Origin: Planctomicrobium piriforme | GTDB lineage: Bacteria > Planctomycetota > Planctomycetia > Planctomycetales > Planctomycetaceae | Assembly (NCBI RefSeq): GCF_900113665.1 | Contig: NZ_FOQD01000029.1 | Location: forward strand, 1-41,551 | Length of the DNA: 41,551 bases | Reading direction: 5' to 3' | Shown here: in pieces, positions 16,836 through 25,505 of the stretch | How positions within the stretch are numbered: the first letter of the stretch is position 1 | Layout of the letters: each line of letters begins with the position of its first letter | Translations under genes and position numbers: made by a program | Notes under the pieces: generated by a model | What the model was told of the DNA's origin: nothing | Database searches by the model: none | The model's input: only the letters and a program-made list of their open reading frames with translations

Positions 16836-18218
16836 CTATCCCTCGCCCCCCTGCAGGCGTTCCAGACGTTCGCGGGTGTCTTTATATTCGTAGTCGATCA
16901 CCAGCACTTCGCCGTAGTGCTTCTCAGCAGACGGCGGGTCTTTCATTTCTTCGCACACCCGGCCTAACAGGTAATGGCACTCTTTGTAGGTGTCGGGATC
17001 GGTATCCACATTCAGGTCCGGCACCGCGCGCTCAAACTGCCCGCGAGCAAGCTGCAGTTTCTTGTCGTAGACAAAGCACTTCCCCAGTGACACATACGAT
17101 CTCGCCTTGTGCCGGGGATCCTGGGCTGACTTCTGCAGCAAGGGAATCGCGAGTCCCCATTTCTGCAACTGCATCAGCAGCTCGGCGAGTTCGAACTTGA
17201 CGGCCAGGTTTGCCGGATACCGTTCGACCCGTTTGGTCAGCACTTCAATTTTCCGGTCGCGAAGCCCTGTCGAGAGTTCGGCGGCACGTTTTCGGTCTTC
17301 CGGATCGGAGGATTTGTTGGCCTTCTCCTTGGCTTCTTCGAGTCCGTGCTTCATCAGCAGTAGTTCGGCGTCTTCAAGCTGTTCGCCGACGCTGGGGTCG
17401 TTCTTCGAGACTTCGAAGGCTTTCTGCAGCGAATCATACGAATCCTGATAGCGCTTCGTCGCCTTATAATGAGCCGCGAGCTTCAGGTACGGCTCGAGGC
17501 GACCCGGCTCCTTGCGGATCGCGTGCTTCAGGTCTGTCTCGACGGATTCGCCAGGCGCGATGCTGTTTCCGCCGACGCCGCCCCCCTTGGCGGCGAGATT
17601 CTTGTTGGCCATCACGCTCCGCGTATTTTCGGCATCTTCGTAACCGCCGCGGTGCGTCGTCTTCTCGGTCTGGATCTCGGTGATTTTCCGCATGGCGGTC
17701 AGGTCGGAAGGATCGAGCTTCGCCACCTGTTCCCAGACCTTCACGGCGTCATCGTACTCGGCTCGTTCGCGCAGCAGGTTCGCCAGAGCAACGTAGATCT
17801 CCTTGTTCTTCTGGTCGGTGCGAATCGCTTCCATGTAGGCGAACTTGGCGATCTCGCCGCGGTCCAGCTTCTTCGAGACGTCCGCCAGGTCGAGATTGAG
17901 CTGCGTGTCCCAGGGGTTCAGGTACAAGCCTTCCTCGATCGCCTTCGAGGCCTCTTCCCAATTCTCGGCCTGCCGGGCTTTTTTGACGCGGCTGCGGATG
18001 CCCATCAGCTTCGTCTTTTCGAACGTCCCGGCCCCTTTGCCGTTATCGCCGTATTTCTTTTTCGCACACTGCCGCAGGTACTGACGGTAGACCAGATTGT
18101 CTGGAACCAGCTTGACGCAGGTGCTGAACATCTCAAGAGCGAGATCCCAGTTCTGCTTCTGCATCGCATCATTGCCGCGACGGTAGCAATCGCCTGCCCA
18201 TTTGTTTTCTTGCGCCAC
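16836..18218 (-). CDS. Multi-TPR protein
   Basis: The 460-residue product is built of tetratricopeptide repeats from end to end: AGDCYRRGNDAMQKQNWDLALEMFSTCVKLVP, then units around EEASKAIEEGLYLNPWDTQLNLDLA, NKEIYVALANLLRERAEYDDAVKVWEQVAKLDP, and further units up to YKECHYLLGRVCEEMKDPPSAEKHYGEVL. It lacks a signal peptide or membrane segment, so it is probably cytoplasmic. I chose GTG at 18218 because GGAG lies eight bases upstream and the repeat fold starts just after; an ATG at 18314 (492 residues) has no such site. Its partner is unknown; neighbours give no clear lead. Confidence 0.8.
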   Translation of the reverse strand: MAQENKWAGDCYRRGNDAMQKQNWDLALEMFSTCVKLVPDNLVYRQYLRQCAKKKYGDNGKGAGTFEKTKLMGIRSRVKKARQAENWEEASKAIEEGLYLNPWDTQLNLDLADVSKKLDRGEIAKFAYMEAIRTDQKNKEIYVALANLLRERAEYDDAVKVWEQVAKLDPSDLTAMRKITEIQTEKTTHRGGYEDAENTRSVMANKNLAAKGGGVGGNSIAPGESVETDLKHAIRKEPGRLEPYLKLAAHYKATKRYQDSYDSLQKAFEVSKNDPSVGEQLEDAELLLMKHGLEEAKEKANKSSDPEDRKRAAELSTGLRDRKIEVLTKRVERYPANLAVKFELAELLMQLQKWGLAIPLLQKSAQDPRHKARSYVSLGKCFVYDKKLQLARGQFERAVPDLNVDTDPDTYKECHYLLGRVCEEMKDPPSAEKHYGEVLVIDYEYKDTRERLERLQGGEG

Positions 18219-18408
18219 GAAATCGTCTCCACTCTGCTCAGTCGTCTTTGCCGCCGCAGCCTGCTGATGTGAAAAAAACGCGACGGAACCGTCTCCCTCG
18301 ACAATATCACACATCGCCCGGAACAGAAACCGGACTGAGTGCGTGACGACCGATCGAAGTTAAAACACGTCGCCGGGAGGGAGTCCTTTGTCAGAGCCTG
18401 AATCCCTG

Positions 18409-18549
18409 GTGGCACAGACATTTCTGTCTGTGCAAACTTGGCCGCTCAATTGGAATTCTACGCAGTCGGCAATTGAGTCGTTGGCAAAAAGTCATTCCGC
18501 AGCGGCGCCGCGCAGCATCCGACTGCACAGACAGAAATGTCTGTGCCAC
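18409..18549. repeat. Inverted-repeat element E with nested palindromes
   Basis: Two perfectly complementary 27-base arms lie at about 18411-18437 and 18519-18545, separated by about 80 bases. Each arm also contains its own hairpin, CACAGACATTTCTGTCTGTG (eight pairs, TTTC loop), so the element can fold as one long stem or as two small ones. A degenerate half copy (GGCACAGACATTCC) occurs near 35937. The design recalls REP/BIME-type elements; no transposase for it is seen in the window. Arm coordinates are accurate to a few bases. Confidence 0.75.
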
Positions 18550-18593
18550 CCTGCGGATGCACGCAGCTTCGAAACGTCCGGCACAAAACGAAA

Positions 18594-18623
18594 ACAGCCG
18601 CCGTTGCGAACAACGGCGGCTGT
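18594..18623 (-). terminator. Intrinsic terminator of the DUF11-repeat gene
   Basis: A perfect 12-pair stem, ACAGCCGCCGTT and AACGGCGGCTGT, with a six-base loop. On the minus strand it is followed by TTCGTTTTG, and it lies 33 bases past the stop codon of the gene at 18656-20764. A classic rho-independent terminator in the right orientation. Confidence 0.85.
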
Positions 18624-18655
18624 GGAGTGAAATTCTTCACCGAGCGGTCGGGCGA

Positions 18656-20764
18656 TTACTCGCCGTAGAACTTGGTCATCTCTTCGGCGGTCAGCGGTTC
18701 CTGGATCGACTGGCTCGACAGGTGAGCGCGGAACCGGAGGCTGCCGGGCGAGGCGGCGGCCACGTTGACCTTGAAGGTCAGGCTCTGACCTGCGGCCACT
18801 TCCGGAAGTTCGCGGAAGATCACCGTGCCGCGTTCGCAGATGAACTCGGCCGGGCCTTCAGCACTGACGAACGTCATGCCGGGAGGAAGTTCGCAGGTGA
18901 GACCCACAGTACGGGCGGCTGCGGAACCTTCGTTCTTCACGCGAATCTCGTAAGAAGTCTGGCTGCCGACTTCGACCGGGTCTTCCAGGTCTTTCACGGC
19001 GATTGCGAGCGACGATGTGCCTTCGACCGAGGTCATGCATTCGGCGTCGGAGATGGCGCCATGTTCCGAGGTCGCCCGGACCATGTGTTTGAACTCGCCA
19101 GCCTGACGGGCCATCAAGGTGACCTTGATTTCCGACTTCTGGCCCCGTTCGAGGCGACCGACAAACCAGGTCACAAGACTGTTCGCGGCATCGTACTGGG
19201 CTCCACGGTCGGCACTGACGAATTCAAAGCCGGCGGGAACCTTGTATCGCAACTGCACGTTGTCGGTGGCAGCGGCGCCATCGTTGGCAACCGTCATCAC
19301 ATAGCTTCCCTGACGACCCAGGTATCGCAGGCCGGGGCCTTGGATGGTGGTCGCCAGCATCGGAGCAATCACCGTCACGTCGGATTCAGCGGTGCGGGCC
19401 AGCCCAGAGTCGGCTTTAGCATGCACGGTCAGATGCTGCGGGCCGCCCTTGGTGGCCGCGAGGGCCAGACGCACGCTGCGGGATTCGCCGGGATTCAGGT
19501 TCCCGAGATCCATCAGCAAACGCTGTCCGCGGGCATGTTCGAGGCCTTCCGGAACGAGGGCTTCGATATGCACTTTGGTGGCGATGCCGGTCCCAGGGTT
19601 CGTCACGGTGACGATGTGCGAAGCAGGTTCGCCAATCAGCACCTGGGTCGGACCTTCGACATGGATGTCGAGCATCGGTTCGGCCACGGCAAAGTTGCCG
19701 TTCGCCGAGCCAGAGAACCGCACGTCGGCCCGGGTACTGATGTCGCCCCGTTCCAGCGGAACCATGGTGATTTCAATGACCTTCTGTTCGCCGGCCTTGA
19801 GTTCCGGGATTTGCCATCCCAGGTACTTCTCGGCATGTGCCGGCACAGGCTGGGCATCAACCAGGCGGACATTGGCCGGGAAGTGAGCCCGCAGTTCCAC
19901 GTCGCTGGCGGTGGTCTGACCAGAGTTCTTGACGATCAGGTGGCACTTGCACTCCTGACCGACGTTGATTTCAGACTGCTTCTGCCATTCGATGGTCACG
20001 GCCGGAGCGGAGGTCGCCACGCTGGTCGCGGCTTCCATTTCGGTTCGCTTGCCAGCGCCGGTCGCCGGACGAGCGGCAACCGCGTTCGGCGTGCTGCGGC
20101 TGAAGGTGACCGAACCGCGGCCAGATGACGTCTGCGTCGTCGGGGCAGGGCTCATGGCGGTCTGGCTCGGAGCTTTCGCTTCAGCCGGAGTCGTGGCAAA
20201 GGGAGACTTGGCGGGAGCGGCAGCGGGTGTCGCCGGAGCGGCCGGAGTCGCGGCCGGTGCGGCTGCGAACGGGTTCGCGGCAGGCGTCGCGGCCGGGGAT
20301 GCAGGAGCACCGGGGAAGGGGCGAGCCGAGAAGCGTTCGCCGCTCATCAGCTCAATCGAGCCTTTGGACGATGTGGACTCGGGCTGATATTCAGCCTGCA
20401 CGATGCCGGAACTCGGCTTCAGCGTCGCCGTGGCGGGTTGCACTGCGGCCTTGCCAGCAGCACCCATCGCGGGATTGTTCGTCCCCGGCAGTGAGGCCGT
20501 GGCCGGCTGGGTCATGTCGGCAGGCGGATTCGTGCCGAACAGTTCTTTGTAGTAATTGCGCAGCTCATCACCGGCGGGCTCCGCTTCGGCGGACCGGGTG
20601 AATTTCTGCGGCGACTTGGCAGTCGCCTGACCGGCAGGCAATGCGGCTGCGGCCTGCGATTTGGTGGTCGCAGGACGAGCGACGCCCGCGTTGATGGTGT
20701 CGTCGCCGACGGCACTTTGCACCGTCATTCCCAACAGGGCCAACAGGCATGCTCCGCGTCGCAT
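18656..20764 (-). CDS. Secreted DUF11-repeat surface protein
   Basis: AAGGAG lies six bases before the ATG at 20764, and the chain opens with a signal peptide (MRRGACLLALLGMTVQSAVG). Residues 25-250 are low complexity, rich in Ala, Pro and Thr with runs such as PAATPAANPFAAAP. From about 255 to 690 there are four beta-sandwich repeats of about 105-115 residues of the DUF11/CARDB type; their start signature is of the form 'VGxxxxYxIxVxNxGxxxAxxVxLxxxxPxGxxFV', e.g. EVGSQTSYEIRVKNEGSAAARTV. Such repeats occur in cell-surface proteins (the OmcB-like class). The 702-residue product is probably exported and attached at the cell envelope. A structured leader precedes it and a strong terminator follows, so it is monocistronic. 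Confidence 0.85.
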   Translation of the reverse strand: MRRGACLLALLGMTVQSAVGDDTINAGVARPATTKSQAAAALPAGQATAKSPQKFTRSAEAEPAGDELRNYYKELFGTNPPADMTQPATASLPGTNNPAMGAAGKAAVQPATATLKPSSGIVQAEYQPESTSSKGSIELMSGERFSARPFPGAPASPAATPAANPFAAAPAATPAAPATPAAAPAKSPFATTPAEAKAPSQTAMSPAPTTQTSSGRGSVTFSRSTPNAVAARPATGAGKRTEMEAATSVATSAPAVTIEWQKQSEINVGQECKCHLIVKNSGQTTASDVELRAHFPANVRLVDAQPVPAHAEKYLGWQIPELKAGEQKVIEITMVPLERGDISTRADVRFSGSANGNFAVAEPMLDIHVEGPTQVLIGEPASHIVTVTNPGTGIATKVHIEALVPEGLEHARGQRLLMDLGNLNPGESRSVRLALAATKGGPQHLTVHAKADSGLARTAESDVTVIAPMLATTIQGPGLRYLGRQGSYVMTVANDGAAATDNVQLRYKVPAGFEFVSADRGAQYDAANSLVTWFVGRLERGQKSEIKVTLMARQAGEFKHMVRATSEHGAISDAECMTSVEGTSSLAIAVKDLEDPVEVGSQTSYEIRVKNEGSAAARTVGLTCELPPGMTFVSAEGPAEFICERGTVIFRELPEVAAGQSLTFKVNVAAASPGSLRFRAHLSSQSIQEPLTAEEMTKFYGE

Positions 20765-20814
20765 TCTGATCTCCTTGCCGCTCATATTCGGGCGATTCTG
20801 TCCGTTTGTGCCTA

Positions 20815-20892
20815 AGAGCCATTTGCTCTACCGGGGCCCGCACAGCGGGCGTTTCGACAGAGGGAGTGCAACACTCCGCGTGGCAAAACGCC
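20815..20892 (-). promoter_or_regulatory. Structured 5' leader of the DUF11-repeat gene
   Basis: The region upstream of this minus-strand gene can form several hairpins: AGAGC/GCTCT (20815-20829), GCCCGC/GCGGGC (20836-20850), GGAGTG/CACTCC (20863-20877), and a long-range stem GGCGTTT/AAACGCC (20848-20854 with 20886-20892) that encloses the third. The second hairpin and the long-range stem share bases 20848-20850, so they exclude each other. That switch-like geometry suggests regulation of the transcript; no known riboswitch class is recognised. The remainder of the 379-base gap up to 21143 holds no gene. Confidence 0.4.
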
Positions 20893-21072
20893 GCCCGTGA
20901 GGTCTCGTCTCTCTAGCCGATCGTGCGGCGCAAAGGTCCGCCATCTTCGAAATCGGTTCTACTGGCTGGATAGCTTGAGCGGATTATTCCATCTATTCCA
21001 GTTCTGCACGCCTTAAGGGGCCGGAATGAACTGCCAGGTTGTTCAAGCTGCTGCGAATTGCCTATTTTGAAA

Positions 21073-21095
21073 GGCCGAAACGGCCCCTCGTTTTT
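21073..21095 (+). terminator. Weak terminator-like hairpin
   Basis: GGCCG, AAA, CGGCC then CCTCGTTTTT on the plus strand, ending 48 bases before the methyltransferase start. It could end a short upstream transcript or attenuate the gene. The stem is only five pairs and the T run is displaced by five bases. Confidence 0.3.
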
Positions 21096-21143
21096 GAACT
21101 CTGGCAGCAATTGCCGCTGCCTGAGATTGAACAGGCATGCACA

Positions 21144-21917
21144 ATGGTTAGCGAGTTCGCACCTGAGAAACGCTTTACCGACCGCGTCGCGCAATACGTC
21201 CAGCACCGGCCCAGCTATCCGCCCGAGGTCTTCGAGATACTACAGGCGGAGTTCGGCCCGGCGACGGGAACTCAAGTGGCCGACGTCGGGGCCGGAACGG
21301 GGATCTTTTCGAAGCTACTGCTGGAACACGGCTATCAGGTGACGGCCGTTGAACCGAACGACGCCATGCGAACGGCCGCCGAAGAGCTGCTGGCCGATCG
21401 ACCCGGCTTCGCCAGCAGCTCAGGCACGGCCGAAGCAACCGGCCTGCCCGATGATTCCGTCGACCTGGTGACGGCGGCACAGGCGTTCCACTGGTTTGAT
21501 GTCCCGCGTGCCCGAACGGAGTTCGCGAGGATTCTGCGTTCGCCGGGGAACGTGCTGCTGATCTGGAACGACCGCGACCGCGTGGGGAACCCGTTCCTCG
21601 CGGAGTACGACCAACTGTTGCTGGAACTCGGCACCGACTACGCCGCACTTTCGAAAAAGATGGACGCGATGCTGGCAAGCTTGCCGGAATTCTTCGACCC
21701 GGGCACCTACCGCCGCCAAGTGGTGACGAGCTTTCAGGACTTCGACTTCCCGCAGTTCGTCGGTCGGGTGCTGTCTTCCTCCTACATCCCCGGTCCCGAC
21801 CATCTCCGCCACCCGGAAGTCCTCGCCGCCCTCAAGCGTTTGTTCAACCAGCACAACCGCCAGGGAATCGTGACATTCGAATACCAGGTGACAATGCACC
21901 TGGGGCAAGTGACGTGA
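21144..21917 (+). CDS. Class I SAM-dependent methyltransferase
   Basis: A 257-residue methyltransferase of the Methyltransf_11 type. Motif I is VADVGAGTGIFSKLLLEHG (about residues 43-61), followed by TAVEPNDAMR (acidic residue for the ribose hydroxyls), the motif IV region SVDLVTAAQAFHWFD and LRSPGNVLLIWND. The overall pattern, with a start RFTDRVAQYVQHRPSYP, is that of the Tmt1-like small-molecule methyltransferases that include trans-aconitate methyltransferase relatives; the real substrate cannot be read from sequence. I chose the ATG at 21144 because the family begins there; a frame from 21039 adds 35 unlike residues. It converges on the oxidoreductase gene. Confidence 0.88.
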   Translation: MVSEFAPEKRFTDRVAQYVQHRPSYPPEVFEILQAEFGPATGTQVADVGAGTGIFSKLLLEHGYQVTAVEPNDAMRTAAEELLADRPGFASSSGTAEATGLPDDSVDLVTAAQAFHWFDVPRARTEFARILRSPGNVLLIWNDRDRVGNPFLAEYDQLLLELGTDYAALSKKMDAMLASLPEFFDPGTYRRQVVTSFQDFDFPQFVGRVLSSSYIPGPDHLRHPEVLAALKRLFNQHNRQGIVTFEYQVTMHLGQVT

Positions 21918-22004
21918 CGCGACGTGAGGGGTCAGGGGCGAGGGGACAGGGGATAGGAGATTCAACCTTATCTGCGTCCATCTGTGGCGAAAAATTGATT
22001 CCCT

Positions 22005-24410
22005 TCAGAGTTCAACAGTCTTCGCCGGCGCCACGGTGATGACCGTATGTTTGAAGGTCGGGCAGTTGCTGACGGAGTCGGTGCTGCCGATCGGGATGAG
22101 GACGTTCGCTTCAGGGTAGTACATTGCCGCGTTCCCTCGAGGAATGGGGTACTCAACCACCACAAAGCTGTGCGCCGTGCGTTGCTGGTCTTCGAAATGG
22201 CTGGTGACATCCACCTTTTGCAGGGGCTTCAGTCCGCGATCTTTGATGTCGTCGGCGTGCATCATGACGACGCGGCGTTCGTAGTGGAGCCCGCGATAGC
22301 GGTCGTGCAGACCATAGATCGTCGTATTGAACTGATCGTGGCTGCGAACCGTGGTCATCGCCAGTTGACCGGGTTGCAATTGATGCCGCGGCAGAGGATT
22401 AACAGTGAAGAGCGCCTTGCCGGTCGGCGTCGGGTAGCGATTCTCGCGGGGCGGATTGGGGAGGTAGAAGCCGCCCGGCAGCCGCACATCGCGGTTGTAG
22501 TTTTCACAGCCGGGAATGACCTTGGCGATGCCGTCGCGAATGTTGTCGTACTCATCGGCCCAGGCCAGCCAGTCGATGGTGGTTCGAGTGCCGAGCACTG
22601 CGTTCGCCATGCGGCAAATGATATCCGGTTCTCCCAGTAGTTCGGTGGACGCCGGCGCGAAGCGGCCGGTCGACCACTGCACAACCCCCATGGAGTTCTC
22701 GGTACTGGTGAACTGCACTCGCGCCGGCTGCGTGGGCGTGGCGGGACGCAGGTCTTCCTCGGTACGGCCCAGGCAGGGGAGAATCAATGATTGCCGCCCT
22801 GTGACCAGATCGGCCCGATTCAGCTTGGTGCCAATGCGGACGGTGAGCCGGGTTTTCTGCAGGGCTTCGGCAGTGAATCGGGTGTCAGAGAGGGCCATCA
22901 GAAAGTTGCCCCCCAATGACACCAGCACTTTCACCCGGCCTTCGTGCATGGCAAGAACGGTCTTCTGGGAGTCGGCGCCATGTTCGCGCGGCGGCTCGAA
23001 GCTGAAGGCTTTAGCGAGCTTATCGAGGAACTCGGCCTTGGGACGTTCCCAGACCCCCATCGTGCGGTCTCCCTGCACGTTGGAATGTCCTCGTACGCAG
23101 CACGGGCCTGCTCCTGGCTTGGCGATTGAACCTTTTAGCATGAGCAGGTTCATCATTTCCTGCACGTTTTGGGTGCCGTTACGATGCTGCGTCACACCGA
23201 GGCACCAGCAGATGATGATTCGCTCTGACTGTTTCACCCAACTGGCGGCCGTTTCGATCTGGTCGCGAGAAATGCCGGAACCGGCGACAATGTCGTCCCA
23301 GTTGGCAGTGCGAACGTCGGCCAGCAGTTCATCAATGCCAGTCGTGTGTTTGTGGATATAGTCCCAGTTGAGGGTCGAGCCGGGTTGTTCGTCTTCCCAT
23401 TCGACCAGGCGTTTTAGTAGTCCTTTGAACAACGGTACGTCGCCGTTGATCTTCACCTGCAGGAACAGATCGGTCAGCTTGGTGGCGATCCCCAGCATGC
23501 CAGATGGTTCTTGCGGGTTCATGAATGACATCAACCCCGTCTCAGGGAGGGGATTGACGGAAATGATCCTTGCACCGTGCCGTTTTGATTCCTGCAAGGC
23601 GGTCAGTTGGCGGGGATGATTGGTGCCTGGGTTCTGGCCGACAACGAAGACCAGCTCGGCCTCTTTGAAGTCTTCGAGTTTGACGGTCCCCTTGCCGAAG
23701 CCGAACACTTTCGAGAGCGCCGCGCCGCTCGACTCGTGACACATATTTGAGCAGTCGGGCAGGTTATTCGTGCCAAACTGCCGGACGAACAATTGATAGG
23801 CGAACGCGGCTTCGTTGGTCGCTTTGCCGGACGTATAAAATGCGGCTTCGTTCGGAGAGTCGAGGCCGTTGAGTTCTTCGGCGATCAACGCGAAGGCGTC
23901 ATCCCAGGAAATCGGCTTGTAGTGCGTCGCGCCAGGTCGAAGAACCATCGGCTCAGTCAGGCGGCCCTGCTGTTCGAGCCAGTAGTCGGATTCCCGCGAC
24001 AGATGTGCGATCGAATTTTTCGCAAAGAAGTCGGCCGTGAGCCGCCGCTGGTCCGACTCATGAGCGACCGCTTTCGCGCCATTCTCGCAGAAGTCAAAGG
24101 CCGACCTTTTCCCGTCGGGGTCCGGCCAGGCGCAGCCGGGACAGTCGAACCCGTTCTTCTGGTTGAGTTGCAACAACGGCAACGTCCCGCGAATCAGGCC
24201 GGCTTCGGACCATGAGTAATAAAAGCTGTTCAGCACCGCCGGCAGCCCTGTCGCCTTCTTCTCTGGCGCATGCTGCTTGAGATGAAGCGGGTGCTCGGGA
24301 TGCTCAAACTGCACCGGACCATGCTCACTCTTCAATGAGAGTTGAGTCTCGGGAGTCTCGGGAGTTGGCTCATCTGGCTTCGGCTCAGGTCGATAATTGC
24401 TCGGTTCCAT
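22005..24410 (-). CDS. YdeP/FdhF-type molybdopterin oxidoreductase
   Basis: An 801-residue oxidoreductase of the bis-MGD molybdopterin superfamily, YdeP branch (related to formate dehydrogenase H). C90, C93 and C108 sit in CPGCAWPDPDGKRSAFDFCENGAK, matching the reduced iron-sulfur motif of YdeP. TSGKATNEAAFAYQLF and NLPDCSNMCHESSG follow; the cysteine in NMCHESS sits where the metal-ligand Cys/Sec of FdhF would be, so no selenocysteine is needed. VFVVGQNPGTNHPR, GVTQHRNGTQNVQEMMNLLML, GVQWSTG-like and a C-terminal molydopterin-binding domain (YGLHDRYRGL) complete it. The physiological substrate is unknown; formate is possible but not shown. The partner fdhD is 96 bases upstream in the same direction, which supports cofactor sulfuration by FdhD. 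Confidence 0.88.
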   Translation of the reverse strand: MEPSNYRPEPKPDEPTPETPETQLSLKSEHGPVQFEHPEHPLHLKQHAPEKKATGLPAVLNSFYYSWSEAGLIRGTLPLLQLNQKNGFDCPGCAWPDPDGKRSAFDFCENGAKAVAHESDQRRLTADFFAKNSIAHLSRESDYWLEQQGRLTEPMVLRPGATHYKPISWDDAFALIAEELNGLDSPNEAAFYTSGKATNEAAFAYQLFVRQFGTNNLPDCSNMCHESSGAALSKVFGFGKGTVKLEDFKEAELVFVVGQNPGTNHPRQLTALQESKRHGARIISVNPLPETGLMSFMNPQEPSGMLGIATKLTDLFLQVKINGDVPLFKGLLKRLVEWEDEQPGSTLNWDYIHKHTTGIDELLADVRTANWDDIVAGSGISRDQIETAASWVKQSERIIICWCLGVTQHRNGTQNVQEMMNLLMLKGSIAKPGAGPCCVRGHSNVQGDRTMGVWERPKAEFLDKLAKAFSFEPPREHGADSQKTVLAMHEGRVKVLVSLGGNFLMALSDTRFTAEALQKTRLTVRIGTKLNRADLVTGRQSLILPCLGRTEEDLRPATPTQPARVQFTSTENSMGVVQWSTGRFAPASTELLGEPDIICRMANAVLGTRTTIDWLAWADEYDNIRDGIAKVIPGCENYNRDVRLPGGFYLPNPPRENRYPTPTGKALFTVNPLPRHQLQPGQLAMTTVRSHDQFNTTIYGLHDRYRGLHYERRVVMMHADDIKDRGLKPLQKVDVTSHFEDQQRTAHSFVVVEYPIPRGNAAMYYPEANVLIPIGSTDSVSNCPTFKHTVITVAPAKTVEL

Positions 24411-24448
24411 GAATCAGGGTCTCTGTTATTTCGTGTTCAGTTTCCGCC

Positions 24449-24527
24449 GGGGGGCGAGGCTCCCGCCGAGCCGCCATTGAAGGGAAATCGCGATTTTTCT
24501 TGCGGCTCAGCAGGAGCTTCGCCCTCC
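24449..24527. repeat. Inverted-repeat element F, overlapping the end of fdhD
   Basis: Arms 24449-24474 and 24502-24527 agree at 22 of 26 positions in inverse orientation around a 27-base centre. The right arm runs into fdhD: its last codons (GGRSSC) and stop codon at 24507-24509 are made of repeat sequence. It occupies most of the gap between fdhD and the oxidoreductase gene. Confidence 0.75.
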
Positions 24528-25409
24528 CAAACTCGGCGCCAGCGTCTGCGCGATGCGCTGTTCACCGGTGTAGATATTGAATCGGTCCTGTCGCACAAAT
24601 CCGAGCAGGGTCTGCCCGTGCTCTGCGGCCAGTTGCACCGCGAGACTGGAGGGCGCTCCTACCGCTGCGAGGATGGGAATCCCTGCCATGACCGCTTTTT
24701 GGACGAGTTCGAAGCTCGCCCGACCGCTCACTAGCAAGATCGATTCCGAAAACAGGCTCTTGCGCGTGAGCAATTGCGAGCCGATCAGTTTGTCGAGCGC
24801 ATTGTGCCGGCCAACGTCTTCCCGCAGGCACAGCAAGTCTCCGCCAGGAGTGAACAACGCAGAGGCATGCAGCCCGCCAGTTTGATCGAAGACCGCCTGC
24901 GCTGATCGCAGTCGGTGCGGGAGCTGATGGATGATTTCCGCCGGGACGACAGGACTGCCGACCGGCAACGTGCGGACCACGCAGCTCCGCACGGCATCCA
25001 CCGACGTCTTGCCGCAGACTCCGCAACTCGAACTGGTATAGAAGTTCCGTTTAAGCCGCCCGAGATCGACCGCGACATCCTCTCGCAGATGGACTCGAAC
25101 GAGATTCCCCCGTTTGCAGGGATGCACGACCAGCACGTCATGCAGCGACTGGATAATGCCCTCCGTCAGCAGAAATCCGACGGCAAGCTCGCGGTCATTC
25201 CCCGGCGTCCGCATCGTGATCGCGATGGTCCGCGCGCGACGTTTTCCTTGACGAACATAAGAGAGCCGAATTTCCAGCGGCTCTTCCACTGCGAGGACAT
25301 CTCGCGCCGGCACAGCCTGTTCGCCCAGCATCCGCACCACGGCCACAGCCGCCAGGGCAGGCTCATGCAGAGGTTGGCAAGCTCCGGAGCAGTCGGCAGG
25401 TGCGGTCAC
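24507..25409 (-). CDS. fdhD: Formate dehydrogenase accessory sulfurtransferase FdhD
   Basis: FdhD transfers sulfur from IscS to the molybdenum cofactor and is required for active formate dehydrogenase-type enzymes. The 300-residue product has VEEPLEIRLSY, ELAVGFLLTEGII, the sulfur-carrying SSSCGVCGK (C129 and C132), FDQTGGLHASALF, REDVGRHNALDKLIG, LVSGRASFELVQKAVMAGIPILAAVGAPSSLAVQLA and DRFNIYTG. All family motifs are present. The start is GTG, with AGGA about seven bases upstream. The last residues are encoded by intergenic repeat F, so the natural C-terminus seems to have been replaced. It lies just upstream of the oxidoreductase it presumably serves. Confidence 0.94.
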   Translation of the reverse strand: MTAPADCSGACQPLHEPALAAVAVVRMLGEQAVPARDVLAVEEPLEIRLSYVRQGKRRARTIAITMRTPGNDRELAVGFLLTEGIIQSLHDVLVVHPCKRGNLVRVHLREDVAVDLGRLKRNFYTSSSCGVCGKTSVDAVRSCVVRTLPVGSPVVPAEIIHQLPHRLRSAQAVFDQTGGLHASALFTPGGDLLCLREDVGRHNALDKLIGSQLLTRKSLFSESILLVSGRASFELVQKAVMAGIPILAAVGAPSSLAVQLAAEHGQTLLGFVRQDRFNIYTGEQRIAQTLAPSLGGRSSC

Positions 25410-25505
25410 GACTCGGTTCCTGATGGTGAAAGTGGCCTAGTGAGATTCGTCCCTTTCGGCAGTTTACCGGATTGAACGAGAGCCGGACCATCCTGTCACG
25501 GCATT

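Noticed and set aside
18473..20128. A 551-codon open frame on the plus strand
   Set aside because: It lies opposite the DUF11-repeat gene, which has a signal peptide, ribosome binding site, terminator and repeat structure. The plus-strand product has no protein-like pattern and runs through repeat E.
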